Numbered from the stretch's first letter, positions 8,183-17,696 are shown. The stretch: DNA of 64,000 nt from JABWCQ01 sp964587105 (GCA_964587105.1 CAZPKG010000002.1:186001-250000), one strand, 5' to 3'. Program-made: numbers and translations. Notes: generated by a model from the letters alone, not told the origin.

Positions 8183-10297
8183 ATGAAGCGTTGGTTTTTA
8201 TTCGCACTGTTGATCGCAAGTTTGTCGATTAGCTTTGCCAAGAGTGGTTCCGCTCCCACTGATGTGGTGAGAGGAAACCCGCAGCAGTCTCTGGATACCC
8301 AATGGGGTCCGGATCAGTTTGGCTACATAGCCAAGGACAATCTCGAAGCGGGTGGCCCGCAAGTTCGTTGGACCGACATTACGACAACCGGGACGCCGGT
8401 TTCCGGTTTGACGGACGACAATTTTGTCGGTCCATTCCAGATGGGCTGGAACTTCCGGTTCTACTGGTATGATGTATCGTCATTCTACATCGGTTCGAAC
8501 GGCTACATCAAATTCTCGACCGCCGGGCAGCTTGCCCAGCCAATTCCGCAATTCCCGAACGCCGCTGCGCCGAATGATATCATTTCGCCGTATGCCGCCG
8601 ACTGGTTTTTTGAGCCCAACGGACAGAGCGAGTGCTATTGGTGGACCAATGACGAGGACACACTCATCGTGTCATGGGTTGATGTTGAAGGTTGGCTTCA
8701 AAGCGGCAACGCCGGACACCATAACTTCCAGTTGATACTTTCGGGCGCTGATTCGTCCATTACGTTCCAGTACGGCACGCAGCAAGACACCGTGTCGAAT
8801 AATAACATTTCGGTCGGTATCGAAAACCTGACCGGTCAAATCGGTATCTCGAATTTCTTCGGCACCTATCCTCCGGCGAACTCGGCCATCAAGTATTACT
8901 ATCCTGACGTCATCACCTTCCAGGTGCACGACCTTGGAATCGCCGGCGTCCAGAATGAAAAATCGCAGGGCGAATTCATTCTGAACGGTGATGCGCTTGA
9001 CGGCTATCTCGCTGTAAGGAACTCGGGTAACCAGAATGAAACGGCCTATACAGCGAACTATTCTGTGCGCCAGACGAATAACACTTTAATTACGCAATCC
9101 AATATCACTGGCGGCGCAATTGCTCAGGGAGTGGTTCAGGAAACTGACATTCCCGCAATTTGGACTCCGAGTACGGACGGTGTGTATCGTTTGGTCGGTA
9201 CTGTAACACTTGCCGGCGACTTGTTTGCAGGCAACAACACACAGCGCGCCGAGCTTCACGTCGTGACGTTGCCGGGCGAACTGTTCTATGATGACGGCAC
9301 ATCTGAACGCGATTGGAGCTGGGCCGGTGGAGACGGTGGTATGGCCATGGAATTTGTGCCGCCCGTCCTGCCGTGTGAAGTGATCAGTGCGCGCGCGTTT
9401 GTCACGACTGCCGGCGTATTTGATTTGCAAATCTTGAGCGACGGTGGCCCGAACGGTTCGCCGGGCGACGTCATCTGGAGTTCTACAATCACTGCCCCTG
9501 TTGTAGGTTGGAATAGTGTGACGGTTCCTGCCGGTGAAGTGATCATCAATGACGGCAGTTTCTACGTTGCATGGTACACCTCGCCGGGATCAACGGCAGT
9601 CTTTGGTGTTGATACGACCTCTGCTCCGGGAATCTCGCGTCGTTCGTGGGAAGCCGCCGGTGGCTGGGCTGAAAACCGCCTCTTGAACGAAGCGGACGTC
9701 ATGCTGCGTGCGACGATTCGTACTCCGGGTCAAGAAAATCATCCGCCGGAAATCACAGCCGCAACGCCCACGACTCTTGACACCGTTGTGTTCAACACAA
9801 CCGTGAATTTCGCGGTGGTTGCCGAAGACCCGGACGGCCAGACGTTGACTTACCAGTGGTTCCACAACGGCAGCGCAGTCGGCACCAACAGCCCGACATA
9901 CAGCCACCGTTTCATCACGCTGAACGCGAACACGATCAAGTGCCGCGTGTGTGACTTCGAATTCTGTGACTCGGTGTCCTGGACGCCGTGGGTGCGTTTG
10001 CAGTCAGCGTTGGGCGACGAGCCGGGCTTCATGCCGCAGGAATTCGCGATTGAAGCGTTCCCGAATCCGTTTAACCCGTTGACGACGATTGACTTTGCCT
10101 TGCCGCAGCAAACGCAAGCCAAGGTTGTCATTCACAATTTGGCCGGTCAAGAAGTTGCGGTTCTGCATGACGGACCGCTCGCCGCTGGCGTGCATCGCGT
10201 GCAATGGAACGGCGCTGACATGGCCTCGGGAACGTACTTCGCAGTCTTGCAGACTCCGGGTACTGAGCGGATTACGAAACTTTTGCTGTTGAAGTAA
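8183..10297 (+). CDS. Secreted protein with C-terminal sorting domain
   Basis: 704 aa. It starts after AAAGGAG with signal peptide MKRWFLFALLIASLSISFAKS. The first ~230 residues (GWNFRFYWYDVSSFYIGSNGYIKF, PQFPNAAAPNDIISPYAADWFF) resemble a nidogen-like beta domain of extracellular proteins. The middle contains further beta domains, including a PKD/Ig-like segment near 520-600 (VVAEDPDGQTLTYQWFHNG). The last ~80 residues are the sorting domain: AFPNPFNPLTTIDFALP, VVIHNLAGQEVAVL, GTYFAVLQTPG, ending KLLLLK. Exported, probably outer surface or released. Activity unknown. Confidence 0.85.
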   Translation: MKRWFLFALLIASLSISFAKSGSAPTDVVRGNPQQSLDTQWGPDQFGYIAKDNLEAGGPQVRWTDITTTGTPVSGLTDDNFVGPFQMGWNFRFYWYDVSSFYIGSNGYIKFSTAGQLAQPIPQFPNAAAPNDIISPYAADWFFEPNGQSECYWWTNDEDTLIVSWVDVEGWLQSGNAGHHNFQLILSGADSSITFQYGTQQDTVSNNNISVGIENLTGQIGISNFFGTYPPANSAIKYYYPDVITFQVHDLGIAGVQNEKSQGEFILNGDALDGYLAVRNSGNQNETAYTANYSVRQTNNTLITQSNITGGAIAQGVVQETDIPAIWTPSTDGVYRLVGTVTLAGDLFAGNNTQRAELHVVTLPGELFYDDGTSERDWSWAGGDGGMAMEFVPPVLPCEVISARAFVTTAGVFDLQILSDGGPNGSPGDVIWSSTITAPVVGWNSVTVPAGEVIINDGSFYVAWYTSPGSTAVFGVDTTSAPGISRRSWEAAGGWAENRLLNEADVMLRATIRTPGQENHPPEITAATPTTLDTVVFNTTVNFAVVAEDPDGQTLTYQWFHNGSAVGTNSPTYSHRFITLNANTIKCRVCDFEFCDSVSWTPWVRLQSALGDEPGFMPQEFAIEAFPNPFNPLTTIDFALPQQTQAKVVIHNLAGQEVAVLHDGPLAAGVHRVQWNGADMASGTYFAVLQTPGTERITKLLLLK

Positions 10298-10312
10298 TAG
10301 GCCACATAGCCT

Positions 10313-11212
10313 ATGCTACAACCGCCTAACGGCAACGGTGCGAGCTTTCAACTTCGTTTCTGGACTGCAAGTTGGAAGCTCGTACTGTTTGTCGGACTCT
10401 TCCTAATTTTATACATACCGTTCGTTTTGCCGTACATCAAGTTCCCTGAGACTGAGTACGAAACGCTTGCGAACGCGTTTGGTCGGGCGCAGATCGAGTT
10501 TCTGGCGATGGTCACGGTTATCTTAGCCGCACTTGCGATGACACGATATGTCGATCGCAAACCGATGACCAATGTTGGATTCACCACGCGCGCGATGTTC
10601 AAGGATTTTGGAGTGGGGTCTGTAGTTGGGATTGGGTTGTTGTTGGTTCTGCTGGGCATACTCGGACCGCTCGATTGTGTTCGAGTCGGCACGGGTCGTG
10701 GGCCGTTTGATTCAGAATTACTTTGGACGACGTTGGCATTGTTATTCAACACCGTTCAGCAGGAAGTTCTTATTCACGGCTATGTTCAGCAAATGGTGCG
10801 GTCGAAATTCGGCTCCGCCGCAGGAGTCATCGTTTCGTCCGCGTTGTTGGTGCTATTGCACTGGACGTTGTTTCACGCGGACGCACTGCTGCTGCTGACG
10901 AATCTGTTCGCAGCGGGTGTGTTGCTGGGATTAGCATTCTTGTACAGCCGTTCGCTGTGGCTGCCCATCGGGATTCACTTTGGCTGGAACTACATTCAAG
11001 GGCCGATTTTGGGAATGCCGTTGACGAGCGTAGATTTGTGGAATTCTGACTTGATCTATGTCGTTGGGTCAGAGTATTTGACGGGCGGATCAATGGGTTT
11101 AGAAGGTGGAATTGTCAGCTCTATTGTGCTGGTGGCTGCAGCGGCGGTATTCTACCGAATTTGGATCGAAAAGCTTGCCAAGAACCACGAACTCGAACGC
11201 AGCTTCCCGTGA
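10313..11212 (+). CDS. CPBP-family membrane protein with altered active site
   Basis: 299 aa, about eight hydrophobic segments. The C-terminal part has the CPBP (Abi/Rce1) layout: a motif-1 region NTVQQEVLIHGYVQQMV, a LLLLTNLFAAGVLLGLAFLYSRSLWLPIGIH-type motif 3 helix and the HFGWNY end motif. In active members motif 1 reads EExxFRG. Here the pair is QE and the Arg position is His, so catalysis is uncertain. Its TGA stop overlaps the next gene's GTG (11209), indicating translational coupling. Confidence 0.75.
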   Translation: MLQPPNGNGASFQLRFWTASWKLVLFVGLFLILYIPFVLPYIKFPETEYETLANAFGRAQIEFLAMVTVILAALAMTRYVDRKPMTNVGFTTRAMFKDFGVGSVVGIGLLLVLLGILGPLDCVRVGTGRGPFDSELLWTTLALLFNTVQQEVLIHGYVQQMVRSKFGSAAGVIVSSALLVLLHWTLFHADALLLLTNLFAAGVLLGLAFLYSRSLWLPIGIHFGWNYIQGPILGMPLTSVDLWNSDLIYVVGSEYLTGGSMGLEGGIVSSIVLVAAAAVFYRIWIEKLAKNHELERSFP

Positions 11213-11622
11213 GTGACAGAAGAATCATTGCGTTTTACGACGGCCATTGTGGTTTGTGCCACATGGCCGTTGTTTTTTTGTTGAAACGGGACAAGACGGG
11301 TGAACTCTATTTTGCTCCAATTCAATCTGAAGTCTATCGAAAATTTGCGCTGGAGAAGAAGATCGCGCTAACGCCGCGAAGTATTCTGGTCTATCACGAA
11401 ATGGAAGGGCAGATACTGAGTGAGAGCCGTGCGGTGTTCTACCTGCTTAGGAATTGCGGGCGGTTCTGGAGGAGTTTAGTCGGGATTCTTGATATGGTTC
11501 CGATCTCATTTTGGAACAAGCTGTATAGGCTGGTAGCCAGATTCCGGCACAACATATTCATGCAACCGCAAGGCCTAATTCCGGACCTGCCGCGTGAACT
11601 ACGAGCGCGGATTCTGAGTTGA
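11209..11622 (+). CDS. Thiol-disulfide oxidoreductase-like DCC family protein
   Basis: 137 aa from GTG 11209, which overlaps the CPBP stop by 4 nt. The N-terminus has the family's FYDGHCGLCHMAV motif (Asp then CGLC, so the DxxCxxC pattern), followed by FLLKRDKTGELYFAPIQSE and SESRAVFYLLRN, all typical of DCC proteins. Presumed redox activity through the Cys pair. Longer in-frame ORF extends back to 11161 but runs inside the previous gene. Confidence 0.88.
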   Translation: MSDRRIIAFYDGHCGLCHMAVVFLLKRDKTGELYFAPIQSEVYRKFALEKKIALTPRSILVYHEMEGQILSESRAVFYLLRNCGRFWRSLVGILDMVPISFWNKLYRLVARFRHNIFMQPQGLIPDLPRELRARILS

Positions 11623-12060
11623 GTGCGCGGATCATGATTTTTCGTTTCAAAGTTTGCGCCTGCTTGAACGAACGTATAAGTGAGCATGCAAACATTGAAC
11701 TGAAGAAAGACATGTAAACATTGAATTAAAGGCAGGATTTGGAAAAATAAGGGGTAAAACCGGCGTGCGACAAAAGAAATTTGAAATCTTGAAAAATATG
11801 TCGGGTTTCTATTGACAACCCATCAAAGTCAGATTATCTTCTGTTAGGGTGCCAATTCCACGGCACCCTTTGTATCGCACCATTACAGCTTTCCAAGCAC
11901 GTACATCGGTTGCCCTGCCTGACTCGCACCGCCACAATCCAATAGCACAGCTACATTCTCCCAGACGGTAGCCCTACCGGGTTACTACGTGGTCTCTCCC
12001 CAGTTAATGGTGTTTGCCTAAACTTGCATGAAGTTCAGTCAAATATTTGGAGAACGAGCG
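11623..12060. other. 438-bp intergenic region: promoter plus structured leader
   Basis: No credible gene. It holds the promoter at 11812-11840, a hairpin right at the predicted transcript start (AGGGTGCC...GGCACCCT, about 11846-11870) and a second one near 11966-11979 (CGGTA...TACCG). A leader of roughly 215 nt precedes the VCBS-repeat gene. Confidence 0.6.
11812..11840 (+). promoter_or_regulatory. Sigma-70-type promoter
   Basis: TTGACA (11812-11817), 17-bp spacer, TATCTT (11835-11840). Perfect -35 box. It drives the 12061 gene. Confidence 0.7.
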
Positions 12061-13848
12061 ATGAAAAAGTTGTTGCTGCTTTGCATTGTTTGCGGTGCGT
12101 TTGCCGTTTCTGCTCGAGCGCAGTCCTTTACAAACATGTCGGACCAATACGGCATTGAATGCGCCTTCACTCCGGCAGGATTTATGGGCGCCGGAGCTGC
12201 CATGGAAGATATCAATGGCGACGGATTACCCGACCTACTGTCAGCCACCGGAGCAGCAGACAGTATTGCGGTTCTAATCAATACTGGAAGTGGCTTCACA
12301 CTGGATCATGGTTCAACAGGAATCGTTGGCTTGGGCGAGAATCAGCAGATTCTGTTTGGTGACTATGACAACGACGGTGATCGCGATTTATTTCTTGCGA
12401 TTTGGGGCTCGCCGAACTATCTTTATCGTAACAACGGCAACGGCACGTTCACTGACGTGACCACAGCGGCAGGCGTCGGTGGCGACTCGACTCAATCAAC
12501 ATGTGCCATATGGCTGGATTACGACCGCGACGGGTTGCTCGATCTTTATGTTTGCAATTACGGATGGGACGGTGTCGGCTTTCCACCCGGGACTGACCAA
12601 CACAATGTTTTGTACCGAAACAATGGCAACGGCACGTTTACGGACGTTACAGCAACAGCAGGTTTGGCAGACGCTGATTTCCGTCGTCCTCTTGCAGTGC
12701 TTGCCTATGATTTCGACTATGATTTAGATGGCGACATCGTCATCGCGATGGACAAGGAACAGCGCTCAACGTTCTTCAGAAATAATGGCGACGGCACTTT
12801 CACGGATGCGGGAGCCGCCGTCGGATTTGAACCGCACATTGACGGGATGGGCTTAGCTGTCGGCGATGTGGATGGTGATGGTTGGCTCGATTTTTCGATT
12901 AGCAATGGTCCTCCCGGAAACGAACTGTACATGAACAATGGCGACGGGACGTTTTCGGAAGAGGCCGTCGAGCGCGGCGCCGCAGCGTACAAAGAAAGCT
13001 GGGGAACGCACATGTTCGATTCGGATTTAGACGGCGACGCCGACATCTATGTCGCCTCAACAGGCGATCTAAATGGCAATGCGAACGACGTTATGCTCAT
13101 CAACGACGGAACAGGCCATTTTACGAATCATGCTGCGGCGCTTGGTATTGTTGAAAATTCAATGAGCTTTGGCGCGGCCTTTGGCGACTTTGACAACAAC
13201 GGTGCGATGGACATCTTTGTGTGTAACAGCAACGCGCCTGCGGCTTTGTATCAAGCCGCCGCGCCTGCACACGACTGGCTGAGACTTCGTTTGCAGGGAA
13301 CGGTTTCAAATCGCGACGGTATCGGCGCAACGGTTCGTGTAACGTCCGGTGGTGAAACGCAGGTTCAACACACGATGGCTGGAAGTTCATTCGAGTCGTC
13401 CAATGAGCCGAGACTGTTGTTCGGCATTCCTGACGGCGGCGGCCCGACAGTATCGGTGACTTGGCCAAGCGGAATTGTGGATGTATTCAACAGTCTTGCT
13501 GTGAACCAAGAGTACTTACTCATTGAAGGATCTGTAAATGTTGGAGAGCACAGCGACCCATTGATCCCGAACGATGTTTCACTATCGCTTTACCCGAACC
13601 CTTTCAATTCGGTTGCGAACATTGAATTGAAGATCAGCAGTTCGGAGCACACTTTGGACGTCTGGATATTTAATACCCTCGGCCAGCAAGTTTATGCGTT
13701 CCCCTCACAACGATACAGCGTTGGATCGAACAGATTGCAGTGGATGGGCAAGAGCAACGAAGGAGTTGAAGTTGGCTCAGGGCTTTATGTAGTCAGAGTT
13801 TCAGGCAATGACCTCTTGTTAACCAGCCCGCTGCATTTCGTCAGATAG
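12061..13848 (+). CDS. Secreted VCBS/FG-GAP repeat protein with ASPIC/UnbV-type region and sorting domain
   Basis: 595 aa from ATG 12061, which has GGAG upstream and gives a clean signal peptide (MKKLLLLCIVCGAFAVSARAQ). Residues ~40-420 hold at least six FG-GAP/VCBS blades with Ca-binding DxDxDGxxD loops (MEDINGDGLPDLL, GDYDNDGDRDLF, LDYDRDGLLDLYV, GDVDGDGWLDF, SDLDGDADIYV, GDFDNNGAMDIFV). An ASPIC/UnbV-like segment follows (RLRLQGTVSNRDGIGATVRV, then VTWPSGIVDVF). The last ~80 residues are a sorting domain (LYPNPFNSVANIEL). Extracellular beta-propeller; ligand unknown. Confidence 0.88.
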   Translation: MKKLLLLCIVCGAFAVSARAQSFTNMSDQYGIECAFTPAGFMGAGAAMEDINGDGLPDLLSATGAADSIAVLINTGSGFTLDHGSTGIVGLGENQQILFGDYDNDGDRDLFLAIWGSPNYLYRNNGNGTFTDVTTAAGVGGDSTQSTCAIWLDYDRDGLLDLYVCNYGWDGVGFPPGTDQHNVLYRNNGNGTFTDVTATAGLADADFRRPLAVLAYDFDYDLDGDIVIAMDKEQRSTFFRNNGDGTFTDAGAAVGFEPHIDGMGLAVGDVDGDGWLDFSISNGPPGNELYMNNGDGTFSEEAVERGAAAYKESWGTHMFDSDLDGDADIYVASTGDLNGNANDVMLINDGTGHFTNHAAALGIVENSMSFGAAFGDFDNNGAMDIFVCNSNAPAALYQAAAPAHDWLRLRLQGTVSNRDGIGATVRVTSGGETQVQHTMAGSSFESSNEPRLLFGIPDGGGPTVSVTWPSGIVDVFNSLAVNQEYLLIEGSVNVGEHSDPLIPNDVSLSLYPNPFNSVANIELKISSSEHTLDVWIFNTLGQQVYAFPSQRYSVGSNRLQWMGKSNEGVEVGSGLYVVRVSGNDLLLTSPLHFVR

Positions 13849-13876
13849 ATTCTAACCGGAAGGCCAGGAAGTTGAG

Positions 13877-13904
13877 AAGCCACTCGAATCGGGTGGCTTT
13901 TCTT
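13877..13904 (+). terminator. Intrinsic terminator
   Basis: AAGCCACTC / GGGTGGCTT (9 bp with one G-T pair), loop GAATC, then TTCTTCT. Ends the VCBS gene. Confidence 0.75.
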
Positions 13905-13971
13905 CTGAGAATCCTCTTGAGATTGCCGCTTGGATTCCGTAAATTATGGCACATCTGTTTAGCACCTACCT

Positions 13972-15507
13972 ATGCTTCCACTTTTTACCTCTGAGCAAAT
14001 GCGCGGCTTCGACCGGCGCGCGATATCCGAGTTCGGGATTCCCGGCCTTGTGCTGATGGAAAATGCGGCGCTTTCCGCCCTTGAACTCATCGAAACTGAA
14101 CTTGGCGCGGTTGACCTTTTGACCGTGGGAATTTTGTGCGGGCCGGGCAATAACGGCGGCGACGGCTTTGCGCTGGCGCGGCAGCTATTCCTGCGCGGTT
14201 GTGACGTGGAAATCTGGCTCTTGTCGAAGCCGGATGCGCTCACTGGCGCCGCCAAGACTAATTTTGACGCGGCAATAAAGCTTGAAATTCCGATGCTCGA
14301 ACCGGAATCCGCCGATGAACTGGATTTCAGTGAGTATGATCTCGTTGTCGATGCAATGTTCGGTACCGGACTGGCTCGTGCGCCTGAAGGCTTGTTTGCT
14401 TCCGCGATCGAAACGCTGAACGAGATGGAAATACCCGTGCTTGCGGTTGATTTGCCCAGCGGTGTGAATGCAGATACGGGAGATGATTTGGGTGTTGCGC
14501 TTGACGCGACCTATACGGTAACATTCCAGAGTGGTAAGCCGGGTCTATATCTCGAACCGGGCCGAAAGCACGCCGGAGAAGTGCACATCGCACCGATCTC
14601 ATTGCCGATTTCGGCGGACGACGCTCTGAAAGCCGCTTACTTGTTGCCGGAACATGAAGACGTGGCGGCGCTGTTTCCCAACCGGCCCGGAAATTCACAC
14701 AAGGGAAATTACGGCAAGCTGCTGTTGGTTGCAGGCTCACGGGGAATGAGTGGCGCGGCTCGCCTTGCGGCGGCGGCGGCCTTGCGAAGCGGAGTGGGAT
14801 TGCTTATGGTTGTAATACCTGAAAGTGTGCGCGCCGAAGTGACTCGTCAGCCTGAAATCATGACGGTAGGATTACCGGAAACTGCCGGCGGCTGTCTTGC
14901 GTTCTCTGCTTGGGAGAAGCTGGAACAGCTCTTGAAATGGGCCGACGTGGTGGCGGTCGGTCCGGGATTGGGACAGGATCCCGAAACAGCGCATCTCCTG
15001 AATAATATTCTCGCATCGGGCAAGAAGCTTGTGTTGGATGCCGATGCTTTGAACCTCGTTTCCGCTCATAATCTGCAAGCAAAACTTCCCGCCGGATCTA
15101 TTCTGACGCCGCATCCTGTTGAACTTGAACGGCTTCTTGGCAAACAATTTTCCACGACACATCAGCGGATTGACGCCGCGCGAGAATTTGCCGCGAAATA
15201 CAAAATGGTGGTGCATGTAAAAGGCTCATCCGCCGCGACGGTTACACCTGACAATAAGGTCTTCATTAACACCACCGGAAACCCGGGACTTGCCACAGGC
15301 GGATCGGGCGACGTGCTAACCGGAATGATCGGGGCAATTTATGCGCAGGGAATACCCGCCGCCGCAGCAGTGTGGGGTGGAGCATATTTGCATGGACTCG
15401 CTGCTGATATCGCCGCCGACGTGATGGGCGAAGTTTCGCTGTTGCCCAGTGACGTCATCAATCATCTGCCCTCTGCTTTTGCCGAACTTGCCCCAGAACC
15501 TGAATGA
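13972..15507 (+). CDS. nnr: Bifunctional NAD(P)HX epimerase / ADP-dependent NAD(P)HX dehydratase
   Basis: Repairs hydrated NADH and NADPH. 511 aa in two domains. The epimerase (YjeF-N, ~1-215) shows TSEQMRGFDRRAI, LMENA, CGPGNNGGDGFALAR and DLPSGVNADTG. The dehydratase (ribokinase fold, ~225-505) shows HKGNYGKLLLVAGSRGMSGAA, GPGLGQ, VLDADALN, LTPHPVELERL, VVHVKGSSAAT and the catalytic TGGSGDVLTG. Both halves look intact. The stop overlaps the VanZ-like gene by 4 nt (ATGA). Confidence 0.96.
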   Translation: MLPLFTSEQMRGFDRRAISEFGIPGLVLMENAALSALELIETELGAVDLLTVGILCGPGNNGGDGFALARQLFLRGCDVEIWLLSKPDALTGAAKTNFDAAIKLEIPMLEPESADELDFSEYDLVVDAMFGTGLARAPEGLFASAIETLNEMEIPVLAVDLPSGVNADTGDDLGVALDATYTVTFQSGKPGLYLEPGRKHAGEVHIAPISLPISADDALKAAYLLPEHEDVAALFPNRPGNSHKGNYGKLLLVAGSRGMSGAARLAAAAALRSGVGLLMVVIPESVRAEVTRQPEIMTVGLPETAGGCLAFSAWEKLEQLLKWADVVAVGPGLGQDPETAHLLNNILASGKKLVLDADALNLVSAHNLQAKLPAGSILTPHPVELERLLGKQFSTTHQRIDAAREFAAKYKMVVHVKGSSAATVTPDNKVFINTTGNPGLATGGSGDVLTGMIGAIYAQGIPAAAAVWGGAYLHGLAADIAADVMGEVSLLPSDVINHLPSAFAELAPEPE

Positions 15508-15938
15508 CCAATAAATCGCTCGCCTTCGCATCTTCTTCGCGCCGCTTCTGGGAGGCTACCGCTGTCGTTTGGTCGGCGGTTGTGCTGAGTCTGGCAATTA
15601 CGCCGATTCGAAACGTCGAGTTGATTACCGCCCCCATCTCAGATAAGGTTCTGCATGCGATTGCATTCCTTGTAGGCAGTATTATTTGGGCCGGAGCATT
15701 CGACGATTCACCGGGTCACATGCGCTCGATTACATTAGCAGGCGCGGTTTGTCTTGGAATGGGTGGGTTGATCGAAGTATTGCAGACCCAAACCTCGACT
15801 CGCACAGCCGAGACGGGCGATCTGGTTGCGGATGCCGCTGGAATTGTGATTGGCGGAATCGCCTGGTTTTTGATTACCAAGCGGCGGGACAAAGTGCAAG
15901 CCTCTCACAACTCAATGGAGAATTCAGTTGGGTTGTAA
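15504..15938 (+). CDS. VanZ-like membrane protein
   Basis: 144 aa with four hydrophobic segments. VanZ-family marks are SDKVLHAIAFLVGSIIWAGAF (the DKxxHxxxF motif) and the Glu-containing GLIEVLQT...RTAETGDLVADAAGIVIGGIAWFL region (the E...R...D..DxxxNxxG pattern, with G replacing N). Translationally coupled to nnr. Function undefined in most bacteria. Confidence 0.82.
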   Translation: MTNKSLAFASSSRRFWEATAVVWSAVVLSLAITPIRNVELITAPISDKVLHAIAFLVGSIIWAGAFDDSPGHMRSITLAGAVCLGMGGLIEVLQTQTSTRTAETGDLVADAAGIVIGGIAWFLITKRRDKVQASHNSMENSVGL

Positions 15939-16003
15939 TTTCTGCACTTCAAAATTGGTTTAACTTTTTTCAAAATAATCTACAAACAGAGTAGGAGTAC
16001 ATT

Positions 16004-16417
16004 GTGGTCAATCGAGTGACATTGATTGGGCGCTTGGGCAAAGACCCGGAAATGCGCTACACGCCCAGTGGCGCAGCCGTTGCCCGATTCTCAGTTGCGA
16101 CGGATGAGAACCGCAAGGATCAGAGCGGCAACTGGGTCCAGGATACAACGTGGCATAATATTGTAGTTTGGGGACAGGCTGCTGAACGTGCCGCCGAGAA
16201 TCTGAAGAAGGGGAACATGGTTTACATCGAGGGAAAGATCTCGATGAGGAACTGGGAGGACAAGGAGGGTCAGAAGCGCACGTCGTTTGAGATCGTCGCG
16301 TTTTCATATCGCAACCTTACCCCGAAGAGCGGTGGTGAAAGTCATGGAGAATCAAGCTATTCACAACCTGAGCAGACCCACTCTCAGCCCCCGATGGATG
16401 AAGACCTGCCGTTCTGA
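16004..16417 (+). CDS. ssb: Single-stranded DNA-binding protein
   Basis: 137 aa from GTG 16004, after GTAGGAG. OB fold: VNRVTLIGRLGKDPEMRYTPSGAAVARFSVAT, WHNIVVWGQAAERAAENLKKG, VYIEGKISMRNW. A short Gln/Ser-rich linker leads to the acidic tip MDEDLPF, the protein-interaction tail of bacterial SSB. Length is a little short for the family. Confidence 0.97.
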   Translation: MVNRVTLIGRLGKDPEMRYTPSGAAVARFSVATDENRKDQSGNWVQDTTWHNIVVWGQAAERAAENLKKGNMVYIEGKISMRNWEDKEGQKRTSFEIVAFSYRNLTPKSGGESHGESSYSQPEQTHSQPPMDEDLPF

Positions 16418-16814
16418 GAACTCTTTTGACTTTTCTTGCGGGATGTTGAAAAACTCTTGACATCCGGTCGAGTTTTAGTTAATATCAGGTGTCTGCGGCG
16501 AATACCGTAGTGAGTTTGTCTGATTATGTTGTAAGATATTGTCAGAACAAGCAATTGAATAGTCGGTTGGAGGTGTTTGATAGAGGCCCCAAACGACCTG
16601 ATTTCAGAACCGAATGCCTCCATTTCCGGAAAATGGTCGCAGAGGCACGCCAGCGTCAAACTATAATTAGTAGGGTAAACCCCGAAGATAGGCTGGACGA
16701 AATCACCCAAGTTGAAGTTTTTGTTTGAGTTTCGGGTTAAAAACCGAGCTTGATGAGTGTGTATCGATAAGATGGGGACTGCACGTCGCAGTTCTCGAAG
16801 TTAAGGAGGATAAG
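16418..16814. other. 397-bp intergenic region: promoter and ~320-nt leader
   Basis: Begins with a strong promoter (16457-16485), then about 320 nt of untranslated leader before the 16815 gene. A weak 79-codon ORF from GTG 16489 begins at or before the predicted transcript start and lacks a ribosome site, so I do not call it. A small stem CCAGC/GCTGG (16650-16697 area) encloses GGG-TAAA-CCC. I could not match a riboswitch class. Confidence 0.5.
16457..16485 (+). promoter_or_regulatory. Strong sigma-70-type promoter
   Basis: TTGACA (16457-16462), 17-bp spacer, TAATAT (16480-16485). It probably drives 16815 and, for lack of a terminator between them, 17757. Confidence 0.75.
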
Positions 16815-17696
16815 ATGAAGAAAGTCATGCTTGTGATCGTGTGCCTGCTGTTTGCGGCGACCGCATTCGCCCAGCAGTCAGATCCGTCCAACGACGTCGG
16901 CTATGTTAAGCTGACGGCCACGGGTTCTGGTACGCCGGGTGTCCAGTCGGTGCTCAACTTTGGTCTCCCGTTCAAGTTCTGGACGGTCGTTTCCAACGTT
17001 CCGCAGTATGGTACCGAGTCCACTCGCCCGTCGTCCATCATTGGCTCGCAGATTGTTGGCAATGCCAACCCGACGCTTGCCGACCGTATCGTTCGCCAGG
17101 ACGGTGGCGCTGCCGCCTTCCGTAACGGTACCGGTGTATGGTCCGGCACGCTCGAAACCGGCGCCTCGATGGTTCCGGGTCGCGCGTATGCTTATCAGAA
17201 CAAGACCGGTGTTGCACGCACCCTCGTTCTGGCCGGCGATGTTGACAACGCTGGTGGCTATGGCACGATTTCCATTACCGGTGGTGTCTCAACTGCTTCG
17301 ACCCCGCTGTCTTGGCGTGATTCGCGCAACATCACTGTTGCGACCCAAGTCGGCCCGCAGTTGATCGCTGATGGTTTCACTGGCGCGACCAATCCGCTTC
17401 AGTCGGACCAGTTGGTTGCCCAAAATGGTGGTGCTACGGCTCGTGTGAACGCGGCCGGCACGGTGTGGAGTGGCACGTTGACGCAGATCGTCCCCGGCCA
17501 GCCGTACAACATCCAGAACCGTCCGCATCCGAATGGAACTTGGATTTATGACTACCAGACCGGCGCTGCCGCCGCGATGAATGCTGGCTTCGTGATGCCG
17601 ACTCCGTCGATCACCAAGGCCCCGATGAACAATGAACCTGTGAAGACGTCTTCTGTCAAGTCCAGCTCGATCAAGACCGCTGGCGCGACGAAGTAA
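16815..17696 (+). CDS. Secreted hypothetical protein with internal duplication
   Basis: 293 aa from ATG 16815 with a strong AAGGAGG site; the longer in-frame ORF starts in the leader. Signal peptide MKKVMLVIVCLLFAATAFAQ. Two similar halves: LADRIVRQDGGAAAFRN..GVWSGTL...VPGRAYAYQN and SDQLVAQNGGATARVN..TVWSGTL.QIVPGQPYNIQN. The C-terminus is Ser/Thr/Lys-rich (VKTSSVKSSSIKTAGATK), with no sorting domain. The promoter and ribosome site suggest high expression. Possibly a surface-layer or matrix protein, but that is a guess; I recognise no family. Confidence 0.75.
   Translation: MKKVMLVIVCLLFAATAFAQQSDPSNDVGYVKLTATGSGTPGVQSVLNFGLPFKFWTVVSNVPQYGTESTRPSSIIGSQIVGNANPTLADRIVRQDGGAAAFRNGTGVWSGTLETGASMVPGRAYAYQNKTGVARTLVLAGDVDNAGGYGTISITGGVSTASTPLSWRDSRNITVATQVGPQLIADGFTGATNPLQSDQLVAQNGGATARVNAAGTVWSGTLTQIVPGQPYNIQNRPHPNGTWIYDYQTGAAAAMNAGFVMPTPSITKAPMNNEPVKTSSVKSSSIKTAGATK

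Noticed and set aside
16489..16728. 79-codon ORF upstream of the 16815 gene
   Set aside because: Its GTG lies at or before the predicted transcript start, it has no ribosome site, and it lies in what reads as an untranslated leader.
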